Assembly: GCA_022821805.1 (NCBI GenBank)
Contig: JAJECX010000042.1
Coordinates: forward strand, 1 to 64,000
DNA length: 64,000 nucleotides
Direction: 5' to 3'
DNA from: Anaerolineae bacterium
GTDB taxonomy: Bacteria; Chloroflexota; Anaerolineae; Aggregatilineales; Phototrophicaceae
The notes under the pieces are model-generated. The model did no database searches. It saw only the letters and a list, made by a program, of their open reading frames with translations, and was not told the DNA's origin. The position numbers and the translations under genes are program-made. Of this stretch, positions 1-8,839 are shown in pieces (positions within the stretch are counted from its first letter, which is position 1; each line of letters starts with the position of its first letter).

Positions 1-51
1 TTAGGCACGCCGCCAACGTTCATCCTGAGCCAGGATCAAACTCTCCGTATT
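1..51 (-). rRNA. rrs: 16S ribosomal RNA, 5' end only (runs off the window)
   Basis: Read on the minus strand, the first bases contain the universal bacterial 16S start AGAGTTTGATCCTGGCTCAG, followed by GATGAACGTTGGCGGCGTGC. The mature 5' end is placed near position 51 by analogy with E. coli, where AGAGTTTG begins at nucleotide 8. The rest of the gene lies outside the window. The exact 5' end is an estimate. Confidence 0.95.
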
Positions 52-158
52 CACAGGGTTTGATTCGCTCTGTCTTAACCTGCTATTCTACTGTTAATCC
101 GCACTCGCCCCCAGTTCATCGCCGGGGACAAAAAAGCGAGAACTTCCTCGCGACCCTC

Positions 159-187
159 AGATTAGCAGGGCGTAATCGCTCTGTCAA
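159..187 (-). promoter_or_regulatory. rRNA operon promoter (TTGACA-N17-TAATCT)
   Basis: On the minus strand a perfect -35 box TTGACA (182-187) is followed after exactly 17 bases by TAATCT (159-164), a 5/6 match to the -10 consensus. It points at the 16S gene with a leader of about 100 bases. This is the expected layout of a strong housekeeping-sigma promoter. The rest of the 56-291 gap shows no gene; no second promoter or boxA antitermination site could be made out. Confidence 0.85.
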
Positions 188-291
188 GAAGGAAATCCGT
201 CACTTACGCAAATGAATGGAGGCCGGCGGACGATGGATGCGCAATCTATCAGACCGTCCACAGCGGCGAAACAACTCTGCGCTCTTCGCCG

Positions 292-714
292 CTAGATGTC
301 ACGCGAGCCCTTGCTCATGTTGACCGTGTGCGTCTCGTTATAATCCATAGCGGCGCGCAGCAGCGCCTTTAGCGCGCCCTCGTCAATCTCATCGACCTCA
401 AAAATATCTATGGCGCGAGACTGCTTGGCGCCCAGGCTCGCGTTGAAGAGGTTCTCCGGATCGGGGAGATGCGCGCCATGGTGCAAGGTGAGCTTGACCT
501 TTGCTTTGAAGATATTGCCATGGCCGATGATGCCCTCGCTCGACCAGAATGGCGAGCCCATGTATTTCCAGTCTTCAATCACGTCCGGGGCGACTTCATG
601 GATGATCTTGCGGATCTGGGCCATGGTTTCGCCGCGCCAGTCATCGTGCTCAGCGATAAAATTGTCGATCCGCTTGACCGCTTCCGCGCGATCCAAAGGC
701 TTTGATCTACCCAT
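292..714 (-). CDS. DUF1801-family protein
   Basis: A 140-residue small soluble protein. The central stretch with WKYMGSPFWS and the later KAKVKLTLHHGA resembles the DUF1801 (YdhG-like) fold, whose members bind small molecules and have no firmly known activity. It starts at an ATG with a GAGAGG site about ten bases upstream. It is the first gene upstream of the rRNA promoter and shares its strand with recR-ybaB-dnaX, but lies about 35 bases beyond recR, so it may be the tail of that transcript. There is no signal peptide or membrane segment. Confidence 0.75.
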   Translation of the reverse strand: MGRSKPLDRAEAVKRIDNFIAEHDDWRGETMAQIRKIIHEVAPDVIEDWKYMGSPFWSSEGIIGHGNIFKAKVKLTLHHGAHLPDPENLFNASLGAKQSRAIDIFEVDEIDEGALKALLRAAMDYNETHTVNMSKGSRDI

Positions 715-748
715 CGCTGCAGCCTCTCCTGCTTGAACGACGATCCTG

Positions 749-1354
749 TTAACCTAGCTCGCTGCGGCCCTCCAGCGCGCGCATCAAGGTCACCGAATCC
801 ACGTACTCAAGGTCGCCGCCGGTGGGCAAGCCGCGCGCCAGTCTCGTCACCGTGACACCCGTGCCCGCAAGTTCGCGCTGCAAGTACATCGCCGTGGCAT
901 CGCCCTCCATGCCGGGATTGGTGGCGATGATTACTTCGCGCGCGTCTCCAGTTTCAACGCGGGCGACCAATTCGCGTATCTTCAGATCGTCGGGTCCAAT
1001 CCCGCTGACCGGGGAAATCGCGCCATGGAGCACATGATACTGTCCCTTGTAGATGCCGGTTCGTTCCAGCGCCATCAAGTCCAGCGGCTCTTCAACGACC
1101 GCGATCATCTCAGCGGCGCGCTCGCCGGAACGGCAAATCGGGCAAGGATCATCGACCGTGATGTTGTAGCAGACGCTGCAAAAGCGAGTCTGGGTTTTCA
1201 GGTTGGTCAAAGCCGATGCCAGGCTCAGCGAATAGTCATCGGGCGCGCGCAGCAAATAATAGGTCAGCCTCGACGCGGTCTTGGGACCGACTCCAGGCAA
1301 GCGCGAAAATGCCTCCGTCAGCTTGGTCACTGGTTCCGGTATTGCGCCGCTCAT
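749..1354 (-). CDS. recR: Recombination mediator protein RecR
   Basis: RecR acts with RecO (and RecF) to load RecA on gapped single-stranded DNA. The N-terminal helix-hairpin-helix (AFSRLPGVGPKTASRL) is followed by the C4 zinc finger CSVC...CPIC near residues 60-80. A Toprim domain comes next (MIAVVEEPLDLMALE, IIATNPGMEGDATAMYL), then the C-terminal RGLPTGGDLEYVD. The family's usual length is about 200 residues. The ORF opens at a GTG 24 bases upstream (1378); I prefer the ATG at 1354 because similarity begins just after it. It is the last gene of the common dnaX-ybaB-recR arrangement. Confidence 0.95.
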   Translation of the reverse strand: MSGAIPEPVTKLTEAFSRLPGVGPKTASRLTYYLLRAPDDYSLSLASALTNLKTQTRFCSVCYNITVDDPCPICRSGERAAEMIAVVEEPLDLMALERTGIYKGQYHVLHGAISPVSGIGPDDLKIRELVARVETGDAREVIIATNPGMEGDATAMYLQRELAGTGVTVTRLARGLPTGGDLEYVDSVTLMRALEGRSELG

Positions 1355-1420
1355 CGGTTCTGTCCGGACCTCGCCCACTATCGGGTGATTCTATGCTAAT
1401 GATCAGTGGGCGCGATCAAC

Positions 1421-1795
1421 TTAGCCGAGCAAGCCACCCAAGCCCGGGATATCGCCCAAGCCGCCGGTAATCGCCTCCATGCGCTCAGCCGCCATCGCTT
1501 GACTCTGTTCAATCGCTTGATTGACGGCGGCGACAAGCAGATCCTGCAGGTCGGTGAGCCATTCTTCATCGTCCATATCGATGACAGCAGGATTGATCTC
1601 CACCGATTGCACGCGCTGATGGCCCGTAATCACCACCTTGATCGCGCCGCCGCCAACCGAGACTTCCGTGGTCTCGTTCTCAAGGCTTTCTTGCGCCTCG
1701 GCCATGTCCTGCTGCATCTTCTGCAGCATCGCCATCGGGTTGGCGCCCCCGGGCAAGCCCGATGAACTGCGTCTACTGCCGCGTCGCTTGGCCAT
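1421..1795 (-). CDS. YbaB/EbfC nucleoid-associated protein
   Basis: A small DNA-binding protein of 124 residues, predicted to form tweezer-like dimers on the nucleoid. Family features are the N-terminal NPMAMLQKMQQDMAEAQ helix, the ITGHQRVQSVEINP strand region and a glycine-rich tail (GGLGDIPGLGGLLG). A basic N-terminal extension (MAKRRGSRRSS) precedes the family core. It lies between dnaX and recR on the same strand, the typical context for this family. The physiological role is not well defined beyond nucleoid binding. Confidence 0.93.
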   Translation of the reverse strand: MAKRRGSRRSSSGLPGGANPMAMLQKMQQDMAEAQESLENETTEVSVGGGAIKVVITGHQRVQSVEINPAVIDMDDEEWLTDLQDLLVAAVNQAIEQSQAMAAERMEAITGGLGDIPGLGGLLG

Positions 1796-1909
1796 TCTTT
1801 ATCTCCTGAGAATCTGACTAATCCGCAGTCGCATTATACTTTGGCGAAGCGCCGTCAATCAATGACCGCTCTAGAATCATTGGCTGCGCGACGCTTTGGG
1901 AATTGCATT

Positions 1910-3505
1910 CTATTCATCAACGACGCCGCCCAGTTCCTTGCCGGCGGCGATCAAGGGATCGTCGATGACAGCTTCCCCAGTTTGCGCTGCCTCGTCCAGC
2001 GCGATGGCGGAATCCACCACACGAACTTCTATTCGCAGCTTGACCTGGTGCAGATCGTGTATCGCTTGCTCCAGCACGCGCGCCCGCTTTGGGTCTTCAA
2101 TCATCTTTACAAAGACCGGGTTCTCTACTCCAAGAATCAACCGATTGCCTTCGATCGCCCGCACATGCGCATTCTCAAGCAGCGGCGGGATATTCTTGTT
2201 GTATTCATAGGCTCGCGACAGTATCGCCATCCAGCCTTGATGAATCTTGGTCGCCGAGTAGGCCGGCGGCTCGCCCGGCGCGCTGGCGGAGGCGCGTTCA
2301 TAATCTTCGGCAGCGCTTTCGTCCGACCGCGACTGGACAACGGGCGCAGATGGTCTAGTGCTGGAGGGAGGTCGACTTGCGGGCGCAGGTTGCTGTTGCG
2401 CAGCCGGGCTCGCCGCAACTTCGGCCTCCTGCAAGATATCAATCAGCGCCAGTTCGAGCGAAAGCTGCGGCTGCCAGCCGCCGGTGTAGTTATTGACCGC
2501 GGCGTTAAAGGCGCGGATCGCCTTCAGCAGACGCGCGCGACTGAGCCGATCGGCGATTTCTTGGTAGGCGATCTTTTCTTCTTGCGCCGCTTCCACCAGA
2601 TCGGCACTGGCGGTTTGCGCCAGCATTACATTGCGCAGGTAAGTTACGATCTGCTGGCCAAATTGGCGCGGATCACTGCCGCCGTCGATCGCTTCGTTGA
2701 TCAAGTGGATCCCGCGCGGAATATCTTCTGCGGCAAGCGCCTCCACCACTTCGCCCACTTGCAGCGAATGCGCCGTGCCCAGCAGCGCTCGCGTCATCTC
2801 CAGGGTGACGGCTTCTTCCGGATCGGCTACGATCTGGTCGAGCAGACTGATGCTGTCGCGGACGCTGCCGGTACCCTGCCGCGCGATCAGCTCCAGCGCC
2901 GCCGGCTCAATGGAGAGCGCTTCCTGCTCGGCGATGAAAGCCAAGCGCTGCGCGAGTTCCAGCAGGGAGACGCGGCGAAATTCGAATTGCAGGCAGCGGC
3001 TCTTGATGGTTGCGGGCACCTTGTCGATTTCAGTGGTCGCCAGGACGAAGATGGCGTGCTCGGGCGGCTCTTCAAGCGTCTTCAAGAGCGCGTCGAAGGC
3101 GTTGCCGCTGAAGCGATGCACTTCGTCGATGATATAAACCTTGTAACTGCCCTCGCCGGGCGCGAATGCGATTTTGTCGCGCAGCTCGCGCACATCATCG
3201 ACGCCGGTGTGCGAGGCGGCGTCAATCTCGATGAGATCGAGGAATCTCGCCTCGTTGATGGACCCGCAGTTGGCGCAAGCGTTACAAGGGCGCTTTGCCG
3301 CGTCACTATGCGTACAATTGACCGCTTTCGCCAGCAGGCGCGCCGTCGTCGTCTTGCCGGTGCCGCGCGGTCCGCTGAAGAGATAAGCATGGCGGACACG
3401 CCCACGAACCAAAGAGTTTCGCAACGTGCGCGTGATATGCTCTTGTCCGACAACATCATCAAAGGAGAGCGGTCGCCACTTGAGATAAAGGGCTTGTTCG
3501 GGCAA
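1910..3505 (-). CDS. dnaX: DNA polymerase III subunit gamma/tau
   Basis: The clamp-loader ATPase subunit of the replicase. Visible are Walker A GPRGTGKTTTARLL near residue 45, the zinc-binding cysteines CTHSDAAKRPCNACANC, Walker B region IIDEVHRFS, sensor 1 FVLATTEIDK and the arginine-finger motif KSRCLQFEF. A Pro/Ser-rich linker near residues 365-410 separates the ATPase from a C-terminal tau-like domain, so this is the long form; I saw no obvious slippery sequence. The start is TTG at 3505, chosen because GGAGGG sits six bases upstream. It heads the dnaX-ybaB-recR cluster. Confidence 0.96.
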   Translation of the reverse strand: MPEQALYLKWRPLSFDDVVGQEHITRTLRNSLVRGRVRHAYLFSGPRGTGKTTTARLLAKAVNCTHSDAAKRPCNACANCGSINEARFLDLIEIDAASHTGVDDVRELRDKIAFAPGEGSYKVYIIDEVHRFSGNAFDALLKTLEEPPEHAIFVLATTEIDKVPATIKSRCLQFEFRRVSLLELAQRLAFIAEQEALSIEPAALELIARQGTGSVRDSISLLDQIVADPEEAVTLEMTRALLGTAHSLQVGEVVEALAAEDIPRGIHLINEAIDGGSDPRQFGQQIVTYLRNVMLAQTASADLVEAAQEEKIAYQEIADRLSRARLLKAIRAFNAAVNNYTGGWQPQLSLELALIDILQEAEVAASPAAQQQPAPASRPPSSTRPSAPVVQSRSDESAAEDYERASASAPGEPPAYSATKIHQGWMAILSRAYEYNKNIPPLLENAHVRAIEGNRLILGVENPVFVKMIEDPKRARVLEQAIHDLHQVKLRIEVRVVDSAIALDEAAQTGEAVIDDPLIAAGKELGGVVDE

Positions 3506-3703
3506 GCGAATCCCTCCAAGTCAACGCAGTGAGTCTAGCAAATGTGATGATGGCAAACAAGCGAACATCGGCGCCTGCGATATTCGCTTATGTAAGAGCA
3601 TTGCAGCCCGTCTCATCCATAGAATACCGGCATTTCTTGCTTGTGCGGCATGGAAGGCGATTCCAACGATTAGAAGGTTTAGCGGGACACCTGGAGGCGA
3701 ATC

Positions 3704-5446
3704 ATGATATTGGAAAGAGACACTTACGTATCGGTTGCGCGCTTCAAGGACTTACATGGCAAGGGCTGCATCACCGTTCATCCCAACGGCAAGACGCTTG
3801 TTCTCTTCCTATATGGCGACAAAGTCTACGCCCTCGACAATCGCTGCCCGCATATGGGTTTTCCACTGGACAAGGGCTCGGTCGAAGACGGAATACTGAG
3901 CTGTCATTGGCATCACGCCCGCTTTGACCTGGCCAGCGGCGGCGCCTTTGATCTCTGGGCGGACGATATCGACAGCTTCCCGGTGGAAGTGCGCGATGGC
4001 GAGATATTCGTCGATCTTCGCAGCAATGGCAACACCGTCGACCACCAGCGCAACCGCCTGCGCGATGGCTTGCAGCACAATCTGAGCCTTGTGGTCGCCA
4101 AAGCGGTGATCAACTTGCTAGGACACGAAGTGGCGCCGGCCGAACCATTCCGCATCGGCTTGGCATTCGGCACGTTTTATCGCGGCATGGATTGGGGACG
4201 GGGCTTGACCACGCTTGGCTGCGCGATCAATCTGGTTCCCTGGCTGGACGAAGACGATCGACCATTGGCGCTATTCCATGGGCTGTCCGATGTGGCGAGC
4301 GACACCGCCGGAATGTCTCCGCGCTTTAATCCGCGTCCGCTGCCCAACGACGAAACCGCTATCCCGACATTAAAGGCATGGTTTCGGCAATTCGTCGAGG
4401 TGCGGGACGCGCAGGCGGGCGAGCGCGCCATCGTCTCGGCGCTGCGAGCGGGCGCCGATGACGCGCAGATTGCCGATATGCTCTTCACAGCGGCGACTGA
4501 TCACCGCTATCTCGATTCCGGTCATACACTGGATTTCATCAATAAAGCGCTCACCTCGGTCGATTTAGCCGGCTGGGAACATGCCGAACTGGCTTTCACC
4601 AGCGTCGTACCCAACCTTACAGACGCGCGCCGCATGGAAGAGTCCAATGCCTGGCGCAAGCCGATCGATTTAATTCCGCTGATGGAGGCTGCCTTCGACG
4701 AGTTGCACAATGCGCTGGAGGCGGGTTCGGAGCGCGAGGCGAGCTACGAAGTCGAAGAGTTGATGCCGACGCTGCTCGGCGATGAGCCGCAGCCGATCAT
4801 CGACCTGCTGCTCGATTGTCTGCGCGAAGGCATTGCGCCCGTTGATCTGGCTGGCGTCATCGCCTATGCCGCCGCCTGCCGCATCGCCCACTTCCATACC
4901 AGCAACGAATTCGGTGATTGGGATACCGCCTTGCATACCTTCACCTTCGCCAACGCCGTGCATCAGGGATTAAATCGCGTTGACTCGATCGGTTTGATGC
5001 GCGGCATTTTTGACGCGGCGATGAGCATCTATCTCGACCGCTTTTTGAATCTGCCATCGGTGCGGCTGCCGCAACCGGAGCCGATTGACAGTCCCGATTC
5101 ATTGCTCGACAATTTTGAGGCGCTGCTCAACTTGCAGCAGCAGGTGAATCAGGCGGGGGCGCTGGCGGCGCAGTATCTGGTCAGCGGCGGCTGCCCGCAG
5201 AAGCTGATGGCGAAGATGGGGCATTTGCTGCTGCGCGAAGATCGCGATTTTCATACGATTCAATGCGTTGAAGCCGCTTTCAATCAGTACAGCATCATCA
5301 GACGCCAATCGGAAGAGCGAGCCAATCACGTCTTAATCGCAGCGGCGCGTTATCTCGCGGCGCATGCTCCAACCATGCGCTCGCAACTGCAGACCTACAC
5401 CATCGCGCGGCGGCTGTCGCACGGGGAGAATCTGTTCGAAGAGTGA
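3704..5446 (+). CDS. Rieske [2Fe-2S] protein with large uncharacterised C-terminal domain
   Basis: Residues 1-110 form a Rieske ferredoxin domain: the cluster ligands are CPH (after ALDNR) and CHWH, spaced as in biphenyl-dioxygenase-type ferredoxins. The remaining ~460 residues look alpha-helical and soluble, contain many Asp/Glu/His residues, and match no domain I can name. No reductase or oxygenase alpha subunit lies nearby, so an electron-transfer partner cannot be given. The ATG has an excellent site (GGAGG, about seven bases upstream). It stands alone between dnaX (divergent) and rsgA (convergent). The 3533-3703 gap in front of it shows no gene. Confidence 0.85.
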   Translation: MILERDTYVSVARFKDLHGKGCITVHPNGKTLVLFLYGDKVYALDNRCPHMGFPLDKGSVEDGILSCHWHHARFDLASGGAFDLWADDIDSFPVEVRDGEIFVDLRSNGNTVDHQRNRLRDGLQHNLSLVVAKAVINLLGHEVAPAEPFRIGLAFGTFYRGMDWGRGLTTLGCAINLVPWLDEDDRPLALFHGLSDVASDTAGMSPRFNPRPLPNDETAIPTLKAWFRQFVEVRDAQAGERAIVSALRAGADDAQIADMLFTAATDHRYLDSGHTLDFINKALTSVDLAGWEHAELAFTSVVPNLTDARRMEESNAWRKPIDLIPLMEAAFDELHNALEAGSEREASYEVEELMPTLLGDEPQPIIDLLLDCLREGIAPVDLAGVIAYAAACRIAHFHTSNEFGDWDTALHTFTFANAVHQGLNRVDSIGLMRGIFDAAMSIYLDRFLNLPSVRLPQPEPIDSPDSLLDNFEALLNLQQQVNQAGALAAQYLVSGGCPQKLMAKMGHLLLREDRDFHTIQCVEAAFNQYSIIRRQSEERANHVLIAAARYLAAHAPTMRSQLQTYTIARRLSHGENLFEE

Positions 5447-5470
5447 GTCGGACGACTGGCGGAATCGCCA

Positions 5471-6442
5471 TTAGCGATTGTAAATGATATAGGTGTCGCG
5501 CAATTCTTCGCGCAGGTCGAGATAACTGCGGTAGCGGAGTTCCGCAATGCGGCCTGCCTTCACCGCGGCGCGCACGGCGCAGTCCGGCTCGTTGGTATGG
5601 GTGCAGTTGCTGAATTTGCAGTCGAGCACATGCGGCGCGATATCCACGTAGTAGGCGTCGAGTTCGTCAGGCTCGATATCCCAAACGCTAATGGAACGAA
5701 TGCCCGGCGTATCAGCGATGTAACCGCCGCTATCAAGCCGCACCAAGGCGCTGTCGCGAGTCGTATGCACGCCCTCTTCCGAATGCCGCCCAACCGCCTT
5801 GACCTGCCGCCCCAAGCCGGGCTGAATATGATTGAGCAGGCTGGTCTTGCCGACGCCCGAAGGACCGGTGAATACGGATATTCCGCCGGCGAGAGCCGAC
5901 TTCAACTCTGGCAGACCGGCGCCGGTCAAGGCGCTAGTACGCAATACGCGATAGCCGATTTTCTCATAGATTTCAAGTGCCCGGTCGACATCCGCTGGGT
6001 AATCGAGGTCGATCTTATTGAGGACGATCAGCAATTCGGCAATACCGGAATTTTCCCCAGCGACCAGCAGCCGATCCAATATATCGAGGTCGGGTCCCGG
6101 CTGGGCGGCGGCAAATACGAACAGCGCGCAATCGGCGTTGGCGATAAGCACCTGCTCGCGCTCCGCCTGCCCCAGGCCGCGCTTGCCGGTGGTCCGCTGC
6201 GCGCGGGAGAGAACGCTGCGGCGGGGCGCCAAATTCTCGATCACGCCCATCAGCGCATTGGTTCCTTCTTCTCTCCAGGCGCTGATCGTCGCGCGGTCGC
6301 CGATGGCGGCAATGTCGGAAGTCTTAGCTTCTTCTGTTAGCCGGCCGCGCAGCTCGCACATATAGGTGTTTCCGTCTTCCGCTTCGACCCAGAAAAAGCC
6401 GCTTTGCTCCTTGACGATCAAGCCTTTGAGATGTTCTTCCAA
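5471..6442 (-). CDS. rsgA: Ribosome small-subunit-dependent GTPase A
   Basis: A circularly permuted GTPase that helps mature the 30S subunit. The order G4 (LNKID), G1 (GPSGVGKTSLLN), G3 (DTPGI) is diagnostic, and the C-terminal zinc motif is CKFSNCTHTNEPDC. An OB-fold precedes the GTPase domain (GLIVKEQSGFFWVEAEDG). The ORF track extends 18 codons further upstream, but that stretch is not family-like. I place the start at the TTG at 6442, which has GGGAGG seven bases ahead, giving 323 residues. Convergent with the Rieske gene. Confidence 0.93.
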   Translation of the reverse strand: MEEHLKGLIVKEQSGFFWVEAEDGNTYMCELRGRLTEEAKTSDIAAIGDRATISAWREEGTNALMGVIENLAPRRSVLSRAQRTTGKRGLGQAEREQVLIANADCALFVFAAAQPGPDLDILDRLLVAGENSGIAELLIVLNKIDLDYPADVDRALEIYEKIGYRVLRTSALTGAGLPELKSALAGGISVFTGPSGVGKTSLLNHIQPGLGRQVKAVGRHSEEGVHTTRDSALVRLDSGGYIADTPGIRSISVWDIEPDELDAYYVDIAPHVLDCKFSNCTHTNEPDCAVRAAVKAGRIAELRYRSYLDLREELRDTYIIYNR

Positions 6443-6651
6443 ATACGAGCCTCCCTGCCCGGCGCCGTCGCAAGCGCCTGAATAAGCGTATGGCAATTAT
6501 AGCCGCTGATAGCAACAGGGCTATGCGCAGCGGGCCAGAGATGAGAACCATTCACGCCTTCCGCTGACGGCGAAACTAATGAATAGGCAAGCAGGCTGAA
6601 GTCTAGTACACTGGGCGAGACGCAAGATTCGACCCAACCAAAGGGACCAAA

Positions 6652-7437
6652 GTGCAAGAAGACAGCGAATCAATCCAAATTGAAAAGCGTCAGTCCACTG
6701 GTGGATTATCGCCTATCGGGCTGAACTATCTGGTTATCGCGGTCGTTTGTACCGTCATCGGCTTGGTGATTGGCAAGGCGGCATTTGAGGCGCCCACCGA
6801 TCAAGCGGTGATGGTGGACGAAACGCAGCTGCGCGCGATCATCGAAAGTGTGCTGGACGAGCTTTACGCCGGCGCCGCAACCGCCGAGGAAAGCGATCGC
6901 TTCGCCTTTGTCGACGATGACCCTTACCTAGGCGAGGAAAACGCGCCGATCGTGATTGTCGAATTCAGCGATTTCTTCTGTACCTACTGCAAGCGTCACT
7001 TCGACCAGACCTTTACGCCGCTGCTGGAGAATTACGGCGAGTATATCCGTTATGTCTACCGCGATTTCGCGCGCTTGACGCCGGAGTCGACGCCGGCTGC
7101 GGCCGCCGCCCAGTGCGCCTTCGTCCAGGGCAAATTCTGGGAGTTTCACGCCGCCTTCTTCGACAACCAGAGCGAACTGGGCTACGACTTTTATCTGAAA
7201 ACGGCTGAGCAACACGAACTGGACATCGAGGAATATACCGCCTGCCTTGATGAAGGCCGCTATATCGACGAGGTCGATATTGATGGCTTTGACGGGCAGA
7301 TCGCCGGGGTGCGCGGCACACCGGGCTTCTTCATCAACGGCAATATCCTCAGCGGCGCCCAGCCATACAGCATCTTCGAGCGCATGATCCAGCGCGAACT
7401 AAAGAAAGCCGGAATTGACCACGCGCCCGGCGGCTGA
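6652..7437 (+). CDS. Membrane-anchored DsbA-like thiol-disulfide oxidoreductase
   Basis: An extracytoplasmic thioredoxin-fold protein of the DsbA/BdbD type. A single membrane segment lies near residues 24-44 (LNYLVIAVVCTVIGLVIG), so the domain faces outside. The active site is FCTYC near residue 108 (CxxC) and the cis-proline loop is GTPGFFING. The start is GTG at 6652. The partner of such proteins is usually a DsbB/VKOR-type quinone reductase; none is in this window. The gene is monocistronic, ending in a strong terminator. Confidence 0.9.
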   Translation: MQEDSESIQIEKRQSTGGLSPIGLNYLVIAVVCTVIGLVIGKAAFEAPTDQAVMVDETQLRAIIESVLDELYAGAATAEESDRFAFVDDDPYLGEENAPIVIVEFSDFFCTYCKRHFDQTFTPLLENYGEYIRYVYRDFARLTPESTPAAAAAQCAFVQGKFWEFHAAFFDNQSELGYDFYLKTAEQHELDIEEYTACLDEGRYIDEVDIDGFDGQIAGVRGTPGFFINGNILSGAQPYSIFERMIQRELKKAGIDHAPGG

Positions 7438-7464
7438 CAATTGACGACAGGGCAGACCAACTTT

Positions 7465-7497
7465 GAGTCCCGCTGATCAGCGGGATTCAGTTTTTTT
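7465..7497 (+). terminator. Rho-independent terminator of the DsbA-like gene
   Basis: A ten-base-pair stem (GAGTCCCGCT / AGCGGGATTC with one G-T pair) closed by the four-base loop GATC is followed, after AG, by a run of seven T. It lies 28 bases past the stop codon. The next gene has its own -10-like TTATACT immediately downstream. Confidence 0.92.
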
Positions 7498-7540
7498 GGC
7501 TGTTATACTTTGCTGACAGAAAAAATCACTTCATCAGAAT

Positions 7541-8839
7541 ATGGCCAAGCGACGAAAAAGGCGGAAGCGCGGGCCGCAGCGGAATGCGCTCACGGGCAAG
7601 ACCATTGCGCTCGATATCCGCGAAATGGCTCACGGCGGCAGCGGTGTAGGCTTCCATCAGGGATCGCCGGTATTCGTGCCCTACACCGTGCCTGGCGAGT
7701 CGATCACGGCGGAAATCACCGGCGAGCGCGGCAAAGTTCTATTCGGCCGCGGAGTTCGACTAAATGCGGCTTCGGGCGATCGCGCCGCGCCACGTTGTCC
7801 ACATTTTGGACCGGGTCGTTGCTGGGGCTGCCAATGGCAGCATATCGACTACGAGGCGCAGCTGCTGCTGAAGCAGGATGTGCTGGCCGATCAGTTGGCG
7901 CGCGTTGGCCGGCTGCCCGACAAGTTGATCGAGTCGGCGCTGCAGCCGACCCTGCCAGCGCCGCAGCCCTGGGAATACAATCAAAGTCTCAGTCTGCTGC
8001 GCGCTGAATCAGGCGACTGGGGACTCAAGCGACAGGCGCGCGGCATTGAGGCGATCGGCGAATGCCATCTGGCGCATCCCGACTTGCTGGAGCTGCTGAA
8101 GGCGCTCGATCTGGATTACGAGCGGGCTGAGCGCATGACACTGCGGCGCGGCTCGGACGGGCGCATAATGCTGATCTTTGATGTCGATGCCGAAGAAGAG
8201 CCAAGTCTCTCTACCGACCTGTCCCTTAGCGTGAATCTGATTTTGCCCGATCGCGAACCGATCAATCTCATCGGCGATGCCCACAGCAACTTTGAGATCG
8301 CCCGGCGGAACTTCCGCGTCACCGCCGGATCTTTTATGCGCGCGAACATTGGCGCGCTCGAAAACCTCGGCGCCGCAGTGATGCGGATGGCGCAGCTGCA
8401 GGGGAATGAGCGCGTCCTTGATCTTTACGCCGGCGTCGGCGTATTCAGCGCCTTCCTGGCGGACGAAGCCAGACTGGTCACGCTGGCGGAGAGCTATCCG
8501 CCAGCCGCCAACGACGCCGATGCCAACCTGACTCAGTTTGACAATGTCGATGTCATAGAAGGCGCCGTGGAGACTGTGCTAGCCGACATGATCGCCGAAG
8601 AAGCGCAGTATGATGTCGCCCTGGTCGACCCGCCCGCCAGCGGTTTGAGCGAAGACGTACTGAAGCGGATCACGACGCTCGGCACCGGGCGGCTCGTCTA
8701 CGTCAGCGGCAACCCGGCAACGCTGGCGCGAGATGGCATGCGGTTGATCGAATCGGGTTATCGCCTGCGTGAGATCCAGCCGATCGATCTGGCGCCGCAG
8801 ACTTATTATATTGACGCGGTCGCGCTTTTTGAGCGCTAG
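7541..8839 (+). CDS. RlmD/TrmA-family RNA m5U methyltransferase homologue lacking catalytic residues
   Basis: Overall architecture is that of RlmD (RumA): a basic N-terminus, a TRAM domain (about 15-75), iron-sulfur cysteines C86, C94, C97 and C175, and a SAM-binding Rossmann domain (LYAGVGVFSAFLA). The three active-site motifs are altered. DPPR is DPPA (A366), the nucleophile motif SCNPATLARD reads SGNPATLARD (G390), and the general base motif HxE has become YID (D425). The family needs the cysteine nucleophile for C5 methylation of uridine, so this protein is probably not an m5U methyltransferase of the usual kind. It may still bind RNA and SAM. It overlaps the convergent aminotransferase gene by four bases. 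Confidence 0.88.
   Translation: MAKRRKRRKRGPQRNALTGKTIALDIREMAHGGSGVGFHQGSPVFVPYTVPGESITAEITGERGKVLFGRGVRLNAASGDRAAPRCPHFGPGRCWGCQWQHIDYEAQLLLKQDVLADQLARVGRLPDKLIESALQPTLPAPQPWEYNQSLSLLRAESGDWGLKRQARGIEAIGECHLAHPDLLELLKALDLDYERAERMTLRRGSDGRIMLIFDVDAEEEPSLSTDLSLSVNLILPDREPINLIGDAHSNFEIARRNFRVTAGSFMRANIGALENLGAAVMRMAQLQGNERVLDLYAGVGVFSAFLADEARLVTLAESYPPAANDADANLTQFDNVDVIEGAVETVLADMIAEEAQYDVALVDPPASGLSEDVLKRITTLGTGRLVYVSGNPATLARDGMRLIESGYRLREIQPIDLAPQTYYIDAVALFER

Noticed and set aside
1841-3532. 563-codon plus-strand ORF opposite dnaX
   Set aside because: Antisense shadow of dnaX produced by GC-rich codons; the minus strand carries all clamp-loader motifs.
3529-3927. 132-codon plus-strand ORF upstream of the Rieske gene
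   Set aside because: Mostly overlaps the Rieske gene in another frame and has no family-like sequence; the GGAGG-supported ATG at 3704 is convincing.
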